A model generated the notes under the pieces. It had not been told where the DNA came from and made no database searches. It saw nothing but the letters and a program-made list of their open reading frames with translations. The position numbers and the translations under genes were made by a program. Source: Halobacillus halophilus DSM 2266 (GTDB lineage: Bacteria > Bacillota > Bacilli > Bacillales > Halobacillaceae). Taken from it: a stretch of DNA of 64,000 nucleotides. This document shows, one piece after another, positions 46,163 through 56,346 of this stretch. Where the stretch lies: positions 2,728,001-2,792,000 of the forward strand of contig NC_017668.1 in NCBI RefSeq assembly GCF_000284515.1, given 5' to 3'. Every line of letters begins with the position of its first letter. Positions within the stretch are counted from its first letter, which is position 1.

Positions 46163-47164
46163 CTATTTCTGCTGAGTTGAGTTTCTTTCAATAATTCGGT
46201 GAGGTAGTATCACATTCTGCTCTTCAACTTCTTCTTTATTCATAAATTTAGTTAGCAGGCGCATTGCTACAGCTCCTATATCGTACATCGGCTGCACTAC
46301 AGTTGATAATGTTGGACGTACCATCGTTGCGAGGCGTGTATTATCGAATCCAAACACTTCTAGATCCTCCGGCACTCGAATGCCTCGGTCCTGTGCCCCA
46401 TGAATGACTCCCAGGGCCATTTCGTCGGAAGAGACAAAGACAGCCGTAGGCTTCTTATCAAATTCAAGCAGCTGCTCTAATGCTTCAATACCTGAATCGT
46501 ATGAATAGTCTCCGGATACAATATAATCTTCAGGGGAGTCATAACCATTAGCCCTCATAGCATTTTTATAACCTTCTAGTTTCTGCACATTGATAATAGT
46601 ATCTTCAGGTCCCGATACGAAAGCTACTTCCTTATTTCCGTGGGATAATAATAACTCTGTGGCTTCATAAGACGCTTGCTGATAATCGATGTTTACAGCA
46701 GGAGTCTCCCCTGACTCATCTACTGTCGCTGCCAAAGCAATAGGTACAGAAGAAGTTTTAAACTCCTGGATATGATCTTCTGTGATTTTTCCACCCATAA
46801 ATACTAATCCATCTACCTGCTTACCTAGCATAGCATTAATCAGGTGCAGCTCTTTATCCTTATTCTGGTCAGAATTACTTAAGATAATGTTGTAATTATA
46901 CATAGTGGCAATATCTTCGATGCCACGCGCAAGCTCAGCAAAGAATATACTTGATATGTCGGGGATGATCACACCGACCGTCGTGGTTTTCTTACTTGCT
47001 AAACCTCTTGCCACTGCATTTGGACGATACCCTAACCGCTCAATGGCATCGTGTACTTTTTTTCTAGTCGCAGGCTTTACGTTCGGGTTCCCATTCACTA
47101 CTCGTGAGACGGTAGCCATCGATACGTTTGCCTCTCTTGCTACATCATATATTGTTACATTCAT
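46163..47164 (-). CDS. ccpA: Catabolite control protein CcpA
   Basis: Global LacI-family regulator that binds cre sites with HPr-Ser-P when glucose is plentiful. 333 residues: helix-turn-helix [20 protein letters not shown] (about 4-23), hinge [12 protein letters not shown], then a periplasmic-binding-protein-like core. I start at ATG 47164, seven bases from AGGAGG; the preceding ATG is only four away. Two plausible targets with cre-like sites lie in this window: ackA and the gene at the right edge. Confidence 0.97.
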   Translation of the reverse strand: MNVTIYDVAREANVSMATVSRVVNGNPNVKPATRKKVHDAIERLGYRPNAVARGLASKKTTTVGVIIPDISSIFFAELARGIEDIATMYNYNIILSNSDQNKDKELHLINAMLGKQVDGLVFMGGKITEDHIQEFKTSSVPIALAATVDESGETPAVNIDYQQASYEATELLLSHGNKEVAFVSGPEDTIINVQKLEGYKNAMRANGYDSPEDYIVSGDYSYDSGIEALEQLLEFDKKPTAVFVSSDEMALGVIHGAQDRGIRVPEDLEVFGFDNTRLATMVRPTLSTVVQPMYDIGAVAMRLLTKFMNKEEVEEQNVILPHRIIERNSTQQK

Positions 47165-47212
47165 CATGCATCCTCCTTAGTTAGTCCATTGCTGCAAATT
47201 TATAATAAAATA

Positions 47213-47241
47213 ATCATACGATAGATAGCGTCCTCGCGCAA
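47213..47241 (-). promoter_or_regulatory. Possible ccpA promoter
   Basis: TATGAT (47213-47218) with a 17-base spacer to TTGCGC (47236-47241) on the minus strand. The -35 is poor. The rest of the 318-base gap up to 47485 holds only the aroA terminator at 47441-47475. Confidence 0.35.
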
Positions 47242-47440
47242 TGTCTGCCTCTTTCTTCTTATATAAGATTACCCATTTTATTATAACGGATTCATTATTC
47301 AGAACAAAACAGATTCTTGCACAGTTAAATTAATCCGTTCTAAGGCCCCTTACACATATAGGTATATGTTGGGTCTGAATATCAATCAAAATCCGATGAG
47401 TCGGCATCTCTGTCCCTCTGTGACTAAGTGAGCATATTCA

Positions 47441-47475
47441 AAAAAATAAGCTAGACTGAATAGCAGTCTAGCTTA
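47441..47475 (-). terminator. Terminator of aroA(G)
   Basis: Perfect 12-bp stem TAAGCTAGACTG/CAGTCTAGCTTA with loop AATAG, followed on the minus strand by seven T. Confidence 0.88.
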
Positions 47476-47485
47476 CCCCAAAGTA

Positions 47486-48544
47486 TTATTTTGTTAACTC
47501 TCTCATAAATGATTGGAACGTTGGAATATTCATTTGCTGGGCTGAATCAGAAAGGGCAACCGCTGGATCAGGGTGTACTTCAGCCATTACTCCGTCAGCA
47601 CCAATCGCCATAGCCGCTTTAGCTGCTGGTAGCAGGAGATCGCGTCGGCCAGTGGAGTGAGTTACATCTACCATCACTGGTAAGTGAGTTTCTTGTTTCA
47701 AAATTGGTACAGATGAGATATCCAAAGTGTTTCTTGTGGCTTTTTCATAGGTACGGATACCACGCTCACACAAGATGATATTTTTGTTCCCGCGGGAGAT
47801 AATGTACTCAGCCGCATTAATGAATTCGGATATAGTTGCCGACATTCCTCGTTTTAATAGAACAGGTTTATTTACTGAACCGGCAGCTTTTAAGAGTTCA
47901 AAGTTCTGCATATTACGAGCTCCGATTTGAATCACATCAAGGTAATCCAGTGCTTCTTCAAGATCGGCTGGGTTCACGATTTCACTTACCACAGCTAAGC
48001 CATTCTCATCGCCTGCCTGCTTCAGCATTTTCAATCCTTCGATTCCAAGACCCTGGAAGTCATATGGGGAGGTTCTCGGTTTAAATGCACCACCGCGCAA
48101 TAGCTTCAATCCTTCACCTTTAACGGCTTTAGCTACGGTTGAAACCTGTTCGTAACTTTCTACCGCACAAGGGCCCATAATGAAGTGCGTGTTTCCATCG
48201 CCCACTTTTTCTCCATTGATTTCCACGATTGTATCTTCAGGCTGCTTCTTTCTGGAAACGAGAAGAGCTTTTCTATGGTCATCCTCTTGTAACTCTAGTC
48301 CAGCTTTGAATATCTCTTTAAATAAATGAACCACTGTAGAATCCTCGAAAGGCCCATCATTATGACTTGAAATATGATCAAGCATCGTTCTTTCCCGTAC
48401 AGGATCAAAACGATTGGTTCCTTGCTGCTCTTTAATCTGGCCAATTTCCTTTACTAGATCACCGCGTTTATTGATTAAATTCAGAAGCTCTAAATTTACC
48501 TCGTCTAATTGACTGCGTAATTGGTCGAGTTGTTGGTTACTCAT
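47486..48544 (-). CDS. aroA: Chorismate mutase / DAHP synthase fusion
   Basis: First enzyme of the shikimate pathway. 352 residues: an AroQ-type chorismate mutase domain (about 1-90; [20 protein letters not shown] with catalytic Arg and Lys positions), a linker, and a type I-beta DAHP synthase barrel (about 100-350; [34 protein letters not shown]). The mutase domain is the allosteric sensor for prephenate and chorismate. AGGGGG upstream of ATG 48544. It lies next to ccpA, as in Bacillus. Confidence 0.96.
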   Translation of the reverse strand: MSNQQLDQLRSQLDEVNLELLNLINKRGDLVKEIGQIKEQQGTNRFDPVRERTMLDHISSHNDGPFEDSTVVHLFKEIFKAGLELQEDDHRKALLVSRKKQPEDTIVEINGEKVGDGNTHFIMGPCAVESYEQVSTVAKAVKGEGLKLLRGGAFKPRTSPYDFQGLGIEGLKMLKQAGDENGLAVVSEIVNPADLEEALDYLDVIQIGARNMQNFELLKAAGSVNKPVLLKRGMSATISEFINAAEYIISRGNKNIILCERGIRTYEKATRNTLDISSVPILKQETHLPVMVDVTHSTGRRDLLLPAAKAAMAIGADGVMAEVHPDPAVALSDSAQQMNIPTFQSFMRELTK

Positions 48545-48615
48545 GTGTGCGTCCCCCTAGAAATAATTAGTAGTAGTAAAATTAAGATTATTCATCCTAT
48601 TGATAATTAGGGACA

Positions 48616-48644
48616 ATTATAGCTAACATTTCATTTATTGTCAC
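48616..48644 (-). promoter_or_regulatory. Sigma-A promoter of aroA(G)
   Basis: GTGACA (48639-48644), 17-base spacer, TATAAT (48616-48621). The predicted leader is about 65 bases. Confidence 0.7.
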
Positions 48645-48775
48645 CCTTAGAGAAGGAATTCTTTTGTAAGAAATAAAAGAAAAAATCCAATTAGTATCTT
48701 GCTTATGAAATTTCTAATCTATAACTACTGGATGTATGTTCCCTTAGAAACTTGTATTTCTAGTCATTCACTAAT

Positions 48776-48803
48776 AACAAAACGCGCAGGATTTCCCTAC
48801 GCG
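48776..48803 (-). terminator. Terminator of ytxJ
   Basis: Stem CGCGTAGG/CCTGCGCG (one G-U pair) with loop GAAAT on the minus strand, then TTTTGTTATT. Confidence 0.65.
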
Positions 48804-48810
48804 CTTATTA

Positions 48811-49134
48811 TTATTCTACTGCTTTTATTAAACGCTGTTTTGTCACGGCACCATGACTGTCATGCCACGCTACCTGCTGGTCTTTAAATAAAATAGCTTG
48901 TGGAGACTGATGCCTTACATCATAGTCACTCGCAACCTGGTTAGAAAGATCTCTGGCATCCTGTACAAAAAGTTCATAACAAGGAACTTCCGAATGCTGA
49001 CTAAACTGTTCATATTCACTCTCAGCTGTTGCTGAAATTGGACAAGTTAAACTATGCTTTAAAAGAAAGAATATGGGTTCATTATTCAGTACTTTTGTAA
49101 ATTCTTCTTTCGTCTTTAGCAATTGTATACTCAT
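48811..49134 (-). CDS. ytxJ: Bacillithiol-system protein YtxJ
   Basis: 107-residue thioredoxin-fold protein. The active site TCPIS (near 30-34) has a single Cys in a CxxS arrangement, and QSPQAILF provides the cis-Pro loop. It is grouped with the monothiol bacilliredoxin-like proteins that act on bacillithiol mixed disulfides. Last gene of ytxGHJ, which is a stress and stationary-phase operon in B. subtilis. ATG at 49134. Confidence 0.9.
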   Translation of the reverse strand: MSIQLLKTKEEFTKVLNNEPIFFLLKHSLTCPISATAESEYEQFSQHSEVPCYELFVQDARDLSNQVASDYDVRHQSPQAILFKDQQVAWHDSHGAVTKQRLIKAVE

Positions 49135-49196
49135 GCTTTATTCCCCTCTCAGCTAAAAATGGCGGAGACACAAAGGCCTCCACCATTTAAATTGTA

Positions 49197-49628
49197 TTAT
49201 ACATTTGAAGACGTTGTAGAATCTTGCTGCTTTTCAAGCTCTTGAGCTGCTTCTTCAATAGCTTCAGCTACTTCTTGAGCTGCTTTTTCCGCTTCATCGT
49301 CTTCATTACTGCGAATATTTTTCACTTTATCCTTCACTTTTCCACTTAAATCCTGTGATTTCTCAGAAACATTTTTAGAGAATTGAGAAGATGTTTCTAC
49401 AGCACGCTCTTTCCATGCTCCGCCTTTTTCATAAGCTACATCTTTCCATTCTCCCGCTCTCTCTCTTATGCCTGTAGAGCTTTCGTTAATATTGTCACGC
49501 AATTCACGTCCTGATTTTGGAGCAAATAGCAAAGCGACTACTGCGCCTACAATACCTCCGATTAGTGAACCTAGTACAAAATCTCTTCCTGCCCCATTGT
49601 CATTATTATTTTGCTGATTGTAACTCAT
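49197..49628 (-). CDS. ytxH: YtxH family general stress protein
   Basis: 143 residues. One glycine-rich transmembrane segment (about 17-35; FVLGSLIGGIVGAVVALLFAP) is followed by the YtxH motif APKSGRELRDNI and a long amphipathic, highly charged helix. Similar proteins are induced by stress through sigma-B. AAGGAGGAG precedes ATG 49628. It lies between ytxG and ytxJ in one operon. Confidence 0.92.
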   Translation of the reverse strand: MSYNQQNNNDNGAGRDFVLGSLIGGIVGAVVALLFAPKSGRELRDNINESSTGIRERAGEWKDVAYEKGGAWKERAVETSSQFSKNVSEKSQDLSGKVKDKVKNIRSNEDDEAEKAAQEVAEAIEEAAQELEKQQDSTTSSNV

Positions 49629-49642
49629 TAAAAATCTCCTCC

Positions 49643-50059
49643 TTAGTATTTTTCTTCTTTTTTAGCTTTTTTCCATAAATTGATTGCCACTTGTCCCCAT
49701 TTCATAGCTTGAGCAGCACTCTCTGTATGGTCCTGGGCGGACTGGGTCAATCCCATTGAAATGGATCTTATGGATTGATTAAACTCTTGAACAGTATCTC
49801 CGATGCCTTTCACTCCGTCAACTAATGTATTTAGTTTTTCAGATTTTTCCCCGACATCTTCAGCTAATTTATTGGTCTTGTTCAAGAGGGCTGTCGTCTC
49901 AAGGGTAATTCCCTCCATTTGCTTCTCTACACCCTCAAGTGTATCCGCAACGTTATTCATGGTTCGACGTACAGCTGTTAGTGTTCTTGCCAGAAAAATG
50001 ACTAGAACAGCAAAAGCCACTGCTGCAATTAATGCAGCAATGTAGAGAATGATTATCAT
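49643..50059 (-). CDS. ytxG: YtxG, DUF948 membrane-anchored protein
   Basis: 138 residues. An N-terminal transmembrane helix (about 1-24) is followed by a DUF948 coiled-coil region with repeated Thr/Asn/Leu heptads (VRRTMNNVADTLEGVEKQ). First gene of ytxGHJ. GGAG and GGGGGC lie upstream of ATG 50059. Function is unknown beyond general stress association. Confidence 0.9.
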   Translation of the reverse strand: MIIILYIAALIAAVAFAVLVIFLARTLTAVRRTMNNVADTLEGVEKQMEGITLETTALLNKTNKLAEDVGEKSEKLNTLVDGVKGIGDTVQEFNQSIRSISMGLTQSAQDHTESAAQAMKWGQVAINLWKKAKKEEKY

Positions 50060-50104
50060 GCCCCCTGCAACTCCTTCGACTATGTAATTGTCACGTTCTT
50101 AATT

Positions 50105-50130
50105 ATTCCCCAAGTTCAGAGAAATTAAAA
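50105..50130 (-). promoter_or_regulatory. Sigma-B type promoter of ytxGHJ
   Basis: TTTTAA (50125-50130), 14-base spacer, GGGAAT (50105-50110) on the minus strand. This matches GTTTAA-N14-GGGTAT in 10 of 12 positions. B. subtilis ytxGHJ is sigma-B dependent. Confidence 0.6.
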
Positions 50131-50153
50131 CGTGATATCCGCATTAAATAGTT

Positions 50154-50183
50154 ATATTCGATAAATAAGTGGAAGTTCCCTCT
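50154..50183 (-). promoter_or_regulatory. Sigma-H type promoter of ytxGHJ
   Basis: AGAGGGAAC (50175-50183), 12 bases, ATCGAATAT (50154-50162). The -10 matches RNNGAATWW fully; the -35 has two mismatches. B. subtilis ytxGHJ is also sigma-H dependent. Confidence 0.5.
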
Positions 50184-50222
50184 TTAAAAGGATATTTTAT
50201 TTATAATTTCAGGAAAATGAGT

Positions 50223-50267
50223 AAAAAGGAACGTGCAGTTCTATTTAGAGAAGCCGCACGTCCTTTT
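50223..50267 (-). terminator. Terminator of murC
   Basis: Stem AAAAGGACGTGC-type (50223-50236 with 50256-50267, one bulged A) and a 19-base loop. On the minus strand a short T-tract follows (TTTTTAC). Confidence 0.7.
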
Positions 50268-50268
50268 A

Positions 50269-51561
50269 CTACTTACTATTTTCATAGGCATTTTGAAACT
50301 TTTGAATATCGCCAGCGCCCATAAATAATAAGATGCCATCATCAAAGTTCTGCAACTGGGGAGTGTCCTCAAGCGTCAATACATGAGAATCAGGAATTAA
50401 CTCCTGTAAATTTTCTATCGTCAACTTTCCTTGATCCTCTCTTGCTGAACCAAAAATATCACACAGATATATATAATCTGCAAGCTTTAGACTTTCAGCA
50501 AATTCATGCAAGAAAGTTTTGGTTCTAGTAAAGGTATGCGGCTGGAAGATAGCGACTACAGGACGTTCACCATATTTTTTTCTGGCCGTATCAATCGTAG
50601 CTGTAATCTCAATCGGGTGATGGGCATAGTCGTCTACCAAAATTTGATTGCCCCATTCTTTTTCCGTGAAACGGCGCTTGACTCCTCTAAAAGTGGACAT
50701 TTTTTTTATTTCATCTGCCGGCATTTCCTCATAGTGACAAATAGCAATTACACTCAACGCGTTTAAAACGGTGTGATTACCGAATTGAGGAATCGTAAAT
50801 GTGTCATAAAAATTGTTCCTGACAAACACATCAAATGTGGTTCCTTCATTGCTCTCTCTGATGTTCTGAGCCTGGAAATCATTCGTACCTGCAAAACCAT
50901 AGTAGAGAACCGGGACATTTGCCTGAATATGCTGAAGATGATCATCATCTCCACAGGCGATAATACCTTTATTCACTTGCTTTGCCATTTGTTGAAAGGC
51001 TTCAAAAACATCATCAACGCTCTTAAAATAGTCCGGATGATCAAAATCAATGTTCGTCATGATCGCATAATCTGGGTGGTAAGATAGAAAATGCCTGCGA
51101 TACTCGCACGCTTCAAATGCAAAGTACTGACTGTTTTCATGACCTCTGCCTGTACCGTCTCCTATTAAATAAGACGTAGGGTAGTTTTCGGATAAAACAT
51201 GCGCGAGCAGACCAGTCGTTGAAGTTTTTCCATGAGCACCTGTTACGGCAATACTAGTGTACTGCTGAAGCCACTCACCTAAAAATTCATGATACCAGTG
51301 AAAAGGTAACCCGAGTTTCTTAGCTTCTCTTATTTCTTCATGCTCTTCGTTAAAAGCATTTCCCGCAATAATCGTAAGTCCGGCATGTATATTCTTACTT
51401 GAGAAAGGCAGTATTTCAATATTTTTTTCTTCCAGAACCTCTTGAGTAAAAAAGTGCTTTTCTACGTCTGACCCTTGAATTTTTTCTCCAGAATCGTGCA
51501 GAATTTGTGCAAGCGAACTCATTCCTGTCCCTTTGATACCAACAAAATGGTAAGTTGTCAT
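50269..51561 (-). CDS. murC: UDP-N-acetylmuramate-L-alanine ligase
   Basis: Adds L-Ala to UDP-MurNAc, the first step of the peptidoglycan stem peptide. 430 residues in three Mur domains: Rossmann [15 protein letters not shown] (about 4-18), ATP-binding [15 protein letters not shown] (about 105-119) and C-terminal [11 protein letters not shown] with the substrate His. I start at ATG 51561, nine bases from GGAGG, rather than the TTG two codons earlier. Located between ytxGHJ and the NAPRTase gene. Confidence 0.96.
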   Translation of the reverse strand: MTTYHFVGIKGTGMSSLAQILHDSGEKIQGSDVEKHFFTQEVLEEKNIEILPFSSKNIHAGLTIIAGNAFNEEHEEIREAKKLGLPFHWYHEFLGEWLQQYTSIAVTGAHGKTSTTGLLAHVLSENYPTSYLIGDGTGRGHENSQYFAFEACEYRRHFLSYHPDYAIMTNIDFDHPDYFKSVDDVFEAFQQMAKQVNKGIIACGDDDHLQHIQANVPVLYYGFAGTNDFQAQNIRESNEGTTFDVFVRNNFYDTFTIPQFGNHTVLNALSVIAICHYEEMPADEIKKMSTFRGVKRRFTEKEWGNQILVDDYAHHPIEITATIDTARKKYGERPVVAIFQPHTFTRTKTFLHEFAESLKLADYIYLCDIFGSAREDQGKLTIENLQELIPDSHVLTLEDTPQLQNFDDGILLFMGAGDIQKFQNAYENSK

Positions 51562-51743
51562 AAACAAGAACCTCCAAAATAATGTGGATCACTTTAAGTA
51601 TAGTGTATGTAACAGCCATTAAAGTGCGATTTATTCATTCGTTATCTTAAACCCTGACCTGCAAGTCTCTAATAACCTTACTTATCTTATCATGGAAACA
51701 GGATTAGAAAAAGAGGCTCTTCTCCCCTGGTTTCTCCATGTGT

Positions 51744-51768
51744 AAAAAAAGACACATACTTATGTGCC
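51744..51768 (-). terminator. Terminator of the NAPRTase gene
   Basis: Minus-strand stem GGCACAT/ATGTGTC with one G-U pair, then seven T. The stop codon lies just before it. Confidence 0.7.
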
Positions 51769-51769
51769 T

Positions 51770-52891
51770 TTATTCACCTTCATCCTCTTTATGAAACTGA
51801 ACATATTCAAGTCTTGGATTTACTTTATATCTGCGTCCTTCTTTGGCTTCAGGTTCTCCATTAATAAGGACATTGTCCCCCGTGAATCCAATACCGATCT
51901 TCAGAAGACTTCCGCCTACTCCATACATATCTACGGGGACTTTTTTCTCTTCAAAAGCTCGTATTCTTTCTTTGGTAAAACCACCGCTGACAACTATTTT
52001 CACATGGCGGTATCCTTCTTTATCCAGTGACCGCCGCAATGCAAAAATGAGTTCAGGATTTACCCCTCTCGGGTCAAATGTACCCATTAAATGCTGATTT
52101 CTAAGGAAGTACTTATCTACCAGGTTCTGGGAAGTATCTACCCGTACACCTTTCAATTCATCTCCAAACTCTCGGGCAACTTTTAAAGAGTCGGTAATCA
52201 CATCATTATTATAATCCACAAGAGCCATAAGCTGATCATTTGGAAATTGTTTCTGATAGGCTTTAGTAGCAGCGACTACATCCCCTTTGAACATCTGTAT
52301 TAAAGCATGGGGCATCGTTCCCATTCCTTCTTTCCCCCACCATTCATTCATAGCATGAGTGGCCTGAGCAGTCGAACCGCCTATAAAAGCTGCATATCCA
52401 TCCCCGGATTGCTGTGTAAAGTGATCGTCCCTATCACCCATGAAAATAATCGGTTTTTGACGGCCTGAAGAACGGGCGGCCTTTACGACATTATAAACAT
52501 TGGAGGCTACAGAGGTACGTCTCGCAAGGATCCCATCTATAATCCCTTCCAGAAACCCAAACAGCTGATAAGGCCCTGTAATGGTTAAAACCGTTTCATA
52601 AGGACTAATTTTATCTCCATCTTTTAAAGAGTGGATCTCCAGTTCCTCAGGATTTTCAGCAAACGTATGAATAAGAGCAATGGCTTCATCCGTGCCGCAT
52701 AGAACAGCAGTACCCTTTTGAAAGAACTGCATGGTTACTTTGTGTTCAGGAAGCTGGTCGGCTACAATATCTCTTGTCTTTAAGAAGTAAACGGCAGAAA
52801 ACCATCCCTCTGAAACTCGCTTATCAAATTTAAATGTTTTATTCGTTAAACGACTGATTTCGCCATTTAACTTACGTGCTATTTCCTTCAT
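51770..52891 (-). CDS. Nicotinate phosphoribosyltransferase
   Basis: Salvages nicotinic acid into NAD synthesis. 373 residues, shorter than E. coli PncB, of the type II phosphoribosyltransferase fold. Seen are FFQKGTAVLCG, the central FIGGSTAQATHAMN (about 166-179), VDYNNDVITDSL and the phosphate loop KIVVSGGFTKERI (about 298-310), then MYGVGGSLLKIG. It differs from the common B. subtilis PncB in length. It is inserted between murC and sftA, which are closer in B. subtilis. AGGAG before ATG 52891. Confidence 0.88.
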   Translation of the reverse strand: MKEIARKLNGEISRLTNKTFKFDKRVSEGWFSAVYFLKTRDIVADQLPEHKVTMQFFQKGTAVLCGTDEAIALIHTFAENPEELEIHSLKDGDKISPYETVLTITGPYQLFGFLEGIIDGILARRTSVASNVYNVVKAARSSGRQKPIIFMGDRDDHFTQQSGDGYAAFIGGSTAQATHAMNEWWGKEGMGTMPHALIQMFKGDVVAATKAYQKQFPNDQLMALVDYNNDVITDSLKVAREFGDELKGVRVDTSQNLVDKYFLRNQHLMGTFDPRGVNPELIFALRRSLDKEGYRHVKIVVSGGFTKERIRAFEEKKVPVDMYGVGGSLLKIGIGFTGDNVLINGEPEAKEGRRYKVNPRLEYVQFHKEDEGE

Positions 52892-53008
52892 AACTATACT
52901 CCTTAAACATTGTGGTCAGTAAAAACTGTATCGTTATATTCAAGTATTATCATATAGAACTAAAAACTTTTCCACAAGTATTTAGTTGATTCACTACAAA
53001 TCTGCAGA

Positions 53009-55585
53009 TTAACTAAGCATTTCTTCCACTTGCTGGTGAGTTAGAAGCACATCTCTCGGTTTACTTCCTTTTTGCTCCGAAATAATTCCGTACTCTTCCA
53101 TCTGGTCAATTAAACGAGCAGCACGGTTGTATCCTACCTTAAAGCGGCGCTGAATCAGTGAAGCACTCGCTCCGTTCTGTTCCATTACAAATTGAACCGC
53201 TTCACTAAAGAGAGCATCTGTTTCTTCTTCGTTTGAAATTTGTTTCATTAACTCTTCTTGATGAAACAAATATTGAGGAGGAGCTATTTTTTTCACATAA
53301 TTGGTGACACGTTCGATTTCCTCATCCGATAAGAAAGCTCCCTGAATTCTTAATGGCTGACCTGAACCATTTTCTACAAACAGCATATCACCTTTTCCTA
53401 ACAATTTTTCTGCCCCGCCTGAATCAATAATCGTTCGAGAATCCACTTGGGAAGAGACACTGAATGCAATCCGTGTCGGAATGTTTGCTTTAATGAGCCC
53501 TGTAATTACATCTACTGAGGGCCGCTGTGTAGCTAATAGCAGATGAATGCCGCATGCTCTTGCTTTCTGAGCAATTCGGCAGATAGCATCTTCTACATCC
53601 TGAGGAGAGACCATCATCAAATCAGCAAGTTCATCGATAACAATGACTAGATATGGAAGCTTCTCCCCTCTACGATTCTGCTTCACCATTTTGTCATTAT
53701 ACCGTTCTACATCCCGAACTCCCTCTTGAACAAATTTCTCATACCGTTCTTCCATCTCTTTTACTGCCCATTTCAAAGCAGATGTCGCAGCTTTTACATC
53801 TGTGATAACAGGAGAAACCAAATGCGGCAGGTCATTATAAGGAGCCAGTTCTACCATCTTAGGATCAATCAGTAGAAATTTCACATCTTCATGATGGGCT
53901 TTATATAAAAGACTAATGAGAATGGTATTAATACATACACTTTTCCCGGAACCTGTGGCACCTGCGATTAATCCATGAGGCATCTTTTTTAAATTGGTAA
54001 CGATTGGAGAACCACCAATATCAAGTCCCAGCCCGACAGACAATGGGGAAGGGTCTTTATGAAAAGCCTCTGATTCAAATATCTGCTGTAGTCCTACCAT
54101 TTGAGCCTTAGGATTCGGGACCTCTATACCTACGGCCTGCTTTCCGGGAATAGGTGCTTCAATTCGAATGTCGCGTGCTGCCATGCTTAGTTTGATATCA
54201 TCCGCTAAATTAGTTATTTTGCTAACCTTAACTCCTGGTTCAGGCTGTACTTCGAACCTGGTTACCGTAGGGCCTTTCATGGCGTTCACTACCTTCGCAC
54301 GCACGTGAAAATGTCTAAGGGTAGTTTCAAGCAGTTCCATTTGCTGAGCAGTCCAATCCTCATCTTCACCTGTAGGCTTCTTTGTATCTTCCAGCAAATG
54401 TAAAGGTGTGTTATATTCCTTACGAGGAGAATCCGGAGTATTCTCCTGATTATTTTCCTTTTCACCTTCTATAGTGGGAGTCTGGACACTAACACTCACA
54501 CTATGATTCTCTCCTGATTCCGTCCTACCTTGTTTCTTTTGATCTCGGGTTCGCTTATCTCTTGGTGTCATGATGACGTTGAATGGAAGACTTTTTTTCT
54601 TCTCTCCTCCATTTGGGTTTTCTTTCGGTTCAGACCTTAGTTTCCCCTCATGATTCACCGCTCTATCGTGTGAAACTTCAGATTCTTCCTCAGGCTTTCT
54701 TTCTGTCTGCTCTTGCATTTGGGGAGCTTCATTATTCTCGGCTGCTTCTCCAGAGTCTATTAATTGAAAACCAGATGAATACTCATCTGTCGGAGTGTCT
54801 TGAGAATTGATTTCGGTTTCTGCTTCCAACTCCTCTAATTCAATAGTTGCAGCTGCTTCTTCAGGTTCGAATTCTTTTTTTTTGGACTCTATTGTATTCC
54901 CTTCTGATGCTGACAGGGTTTGCAGGAAAGAAGACTGGCCACTCTCCCCTGATGCTGAATTACGATCCTCTTCCTGTGAAACTTTTTCTTCCTTTTCAAC
55001 TGATGATTCAATCGTATTTTCTGGCTTTTGCTGAATGTCTTTAGTCTCCGTGACTTTACTTCTGAGTCTTCTTCTCAAATCCTGCCAGGCTTCTTCATCA
55101 TTTGTAAAAGAATCACCGGGGAACTTGGTTTCTACTGTGTTTTCAATTTTTTCTATGCCGGCAGTCAGTTGACGATTATGATATCCATAAATAGGCGAAG
55201 GAACATCTGTAGGTGTAAAAGGAACCGTGGAAGTTTCCGGAAGTTCTTGCTTCTCACTTTGATCCTGCTGCTTTTTAGTCTGTTTATCAGTGGATTCAAC
55301 TTCTTTATGCTGATCTTGTTTCTCTGTTTGCTTTAAACTCTGGCTCCTTCTGGATCTCTCCGGTCTTCTAGAAGAGTCTGTTTTTTCATGAGAAGTTGAA
55401 GACTGGTCAGGAATGACAGGGAACCGAAACTCACCTTGCTTAGGATACCGATAGGTCATTTTTGTTTTAGCATTCATTTCCTGCCGCTCCTGCCTTTTAG
55501 GTTGTTGTTGTTCTTTTATCTCTTTTGGGGTTTCTTCTTCATCATCAAACCATTGTTTAAATTTATTTTTTATATCATTCCACAT
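53009..55585 (-). CDS. sftA: DNA translocase SftA (FtsK/SpoIIIE family)
   Basis: 858-residue soluble DNA pump that clears chromosome from the closing septum. There is no transmembrane region. An N-terminal MWNDIKNKFKQWFDDEE segment leads to a long acidic, Gln/Glu/Ser-rich linker (about 60-395). The motor follows, with Walker A GATGSGKSVCI near 542, Walker B VIVIDELADLM near 640, and a C-terminal gamma winged-helix domain (about 795-858) that reads KOPS-like sequences. In B. subtilis it co-localises with FtsZ. ATG 55585. Confidence 0.95.
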   Translation of the reverse strand: MWNDIKNKFKQWFDDEEETPKEIKEQQQPKRQERQEMNAKTKMTYRYPKQGEFRFPVIPDQSSTSHEKTDSSRRPERSRRSQSLKQTEKQDQHKEVESTDKQTKKQQDQSEKQELPETSTVPFTPTDVPSPIYGYHNRQLTAGIEKIENTVETKFPGDSFTNDEEAWQDLRRRLRSKVTETKDIQQKPENTIESSVEKEEKVSQEEDRNSASGESGQSSFLQTLSASEGNTIESKKKEFEPEEAAATIELEELEAETEINSQDTPTDEYSSGFQLIDSGEAAENNEAPQMQEQTERKPEEESEVSHDRAVNHEGKLRSEPKENPNGGEKKKSLPFNVIMTPRDKRTRDQKKQGRTESGENHSVSVSVQTPTIEGEKENNQENTPDSPRKEYNTPLHLLEDTKKPTGEDEDWTAQQMELLETTLRHFHVRAKVVNAMKGPTVTRFEVQPEPGVKVSKITNLADDIKLSMAARDIRIEAPIPGKQAVGIEVPNPKAQMVGLQQIFESEAFHKDPSPLSVGLGLDIGGSPIVTNLKKMPHGLIAGATGSGKSVCINTILISLLYKAHHEDVKFLLIDPKMVELAPYNDLPHLVSPVITDVKAATSALKWAVKEMEERYEKFVQEGVRDVERYNDKMVKQNRRGEKLPYLVIVIDELADLMMVSPQDVEDAICRIAQKARACGIHLLLATQRPSVDVITGLIKANIPTRIAFSVSSQVDSRTIIDSGGAEKLLGKGDMLFVENGSGQPLRIQGAFLSDEEIERVTNYVKKIAPPQYLFHQEELMKQISNEEETDALFSEAVQFVMEQNGASASLIQRRFKVGYNRAARLIDQMEEYGIISEQKGSKPRDVLLTHQQVEEMLS

Positions 55586-55691
55586 ATTTTCTCACTCTCT
55601 TTTCCTATATGTAAATCTCTTGTGGTCCCTTTTATTTTAACAGTTTTTGTTTAATGTTTGGTTTACAATCGCTTTAAAAATTAAGAATTCG

Positions 55692-55723
55692 TAAAAAAAA
55701 ACAAAGCAGCCGGGCTGCTTTGT
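55692..55723 (-). terminator. Terminator of ytpR
   Basis: Perfect 10-bp stem ACAAAGCAGC/GCTGCTTTGT with loop CGG and a long T-tract on the minus strand. Confidence 0.85.
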
Positions 55724-55737
55724 CTTTTATACTGGCA

Positions 55738-56343
55738 TTAAACTTCAAAAGGAGCCCCAACTTCATATTCGTCAGAGAGAACGAGAATCCCTTTTTCTTT
55801 TGGTGCATCTGGTAAACCTAGTTCTTTAGCAGAACAAATCATTCCACTAGACGGTACACCACGCAATTCTGCGTCATTAATCTTCATTCCGCCTGGCATC
55901 GTTGCTCCAACTTTAGCTACTACGACCTTCTGCCCCCGCTCAATATTAGGTGCTCCGCATACGATCTGCAATTGTTCATCAGCTGTATCCACCTGGCAGA
56001 CTTTAAGTTTATCCGCATTTTCATGAGGTGCTATGCTTTCCACATACCCCACTACAAATTTAGGGCTTAAATCAAAATCCAGTACGTCTTCGAGCTGATT
56101 CTGTGTAAACAAATCCTTGATTGGACGAAGCATTTCCTCCGTCAGCATCATTTTTCCCTGACCTGGCATATTAAAATAATTGGATGCATTAAAGATATTA
56201 TATCCGAGCAATGATCCATCCCTGCTATCCGTAATTTTAACCACGTCCCCATAAGCTTGCTGCTTAAATGTTTGGCGGTTTCCTTCTTTAATAGGAATAA
56301 TCAATACATCCCCAATACCTTTTTCATTGTAAAATACATCCAT
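55738..56343 (-). CDS. ytpR: tRNA-binding domain protein YtpR
   Basis: 201 residues. A short N-terminal domain is followed by an EMAPII/PheT-type OB-fold tRNA-binding domain (about 95-195; KFVGYVESIAPHENADKLKVCQVD, split by the family's Asn-Ala-Asp; CGAPNIERGQKVVVAKVGA). It resembles the N-terminal extension of PheT made as a free protein. Function is unproven. It begins three bases after ytpQ's stop, in one operon. Confidence 0.93.
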   Translation of the reverse strand: MDVFYNEKGIGDVLIIPIKEGNRQTFKQQAYGDVVKITDSRDGSLLGYNIFNASNYFNMPGQGKMMLTEEMLRPIKDLFTQNQLEDVLDFDLSPKFVVGYVESIAPHENADKLKVCQVDTADEQLQIVCGAPNIERGQKVVVAKVGATMPGGMKINDAELRGVPSSGMICSAKELGLPDAPKEKGILVLSDEYEVGAPFEV

Positions 56344-56346
56344 GAC

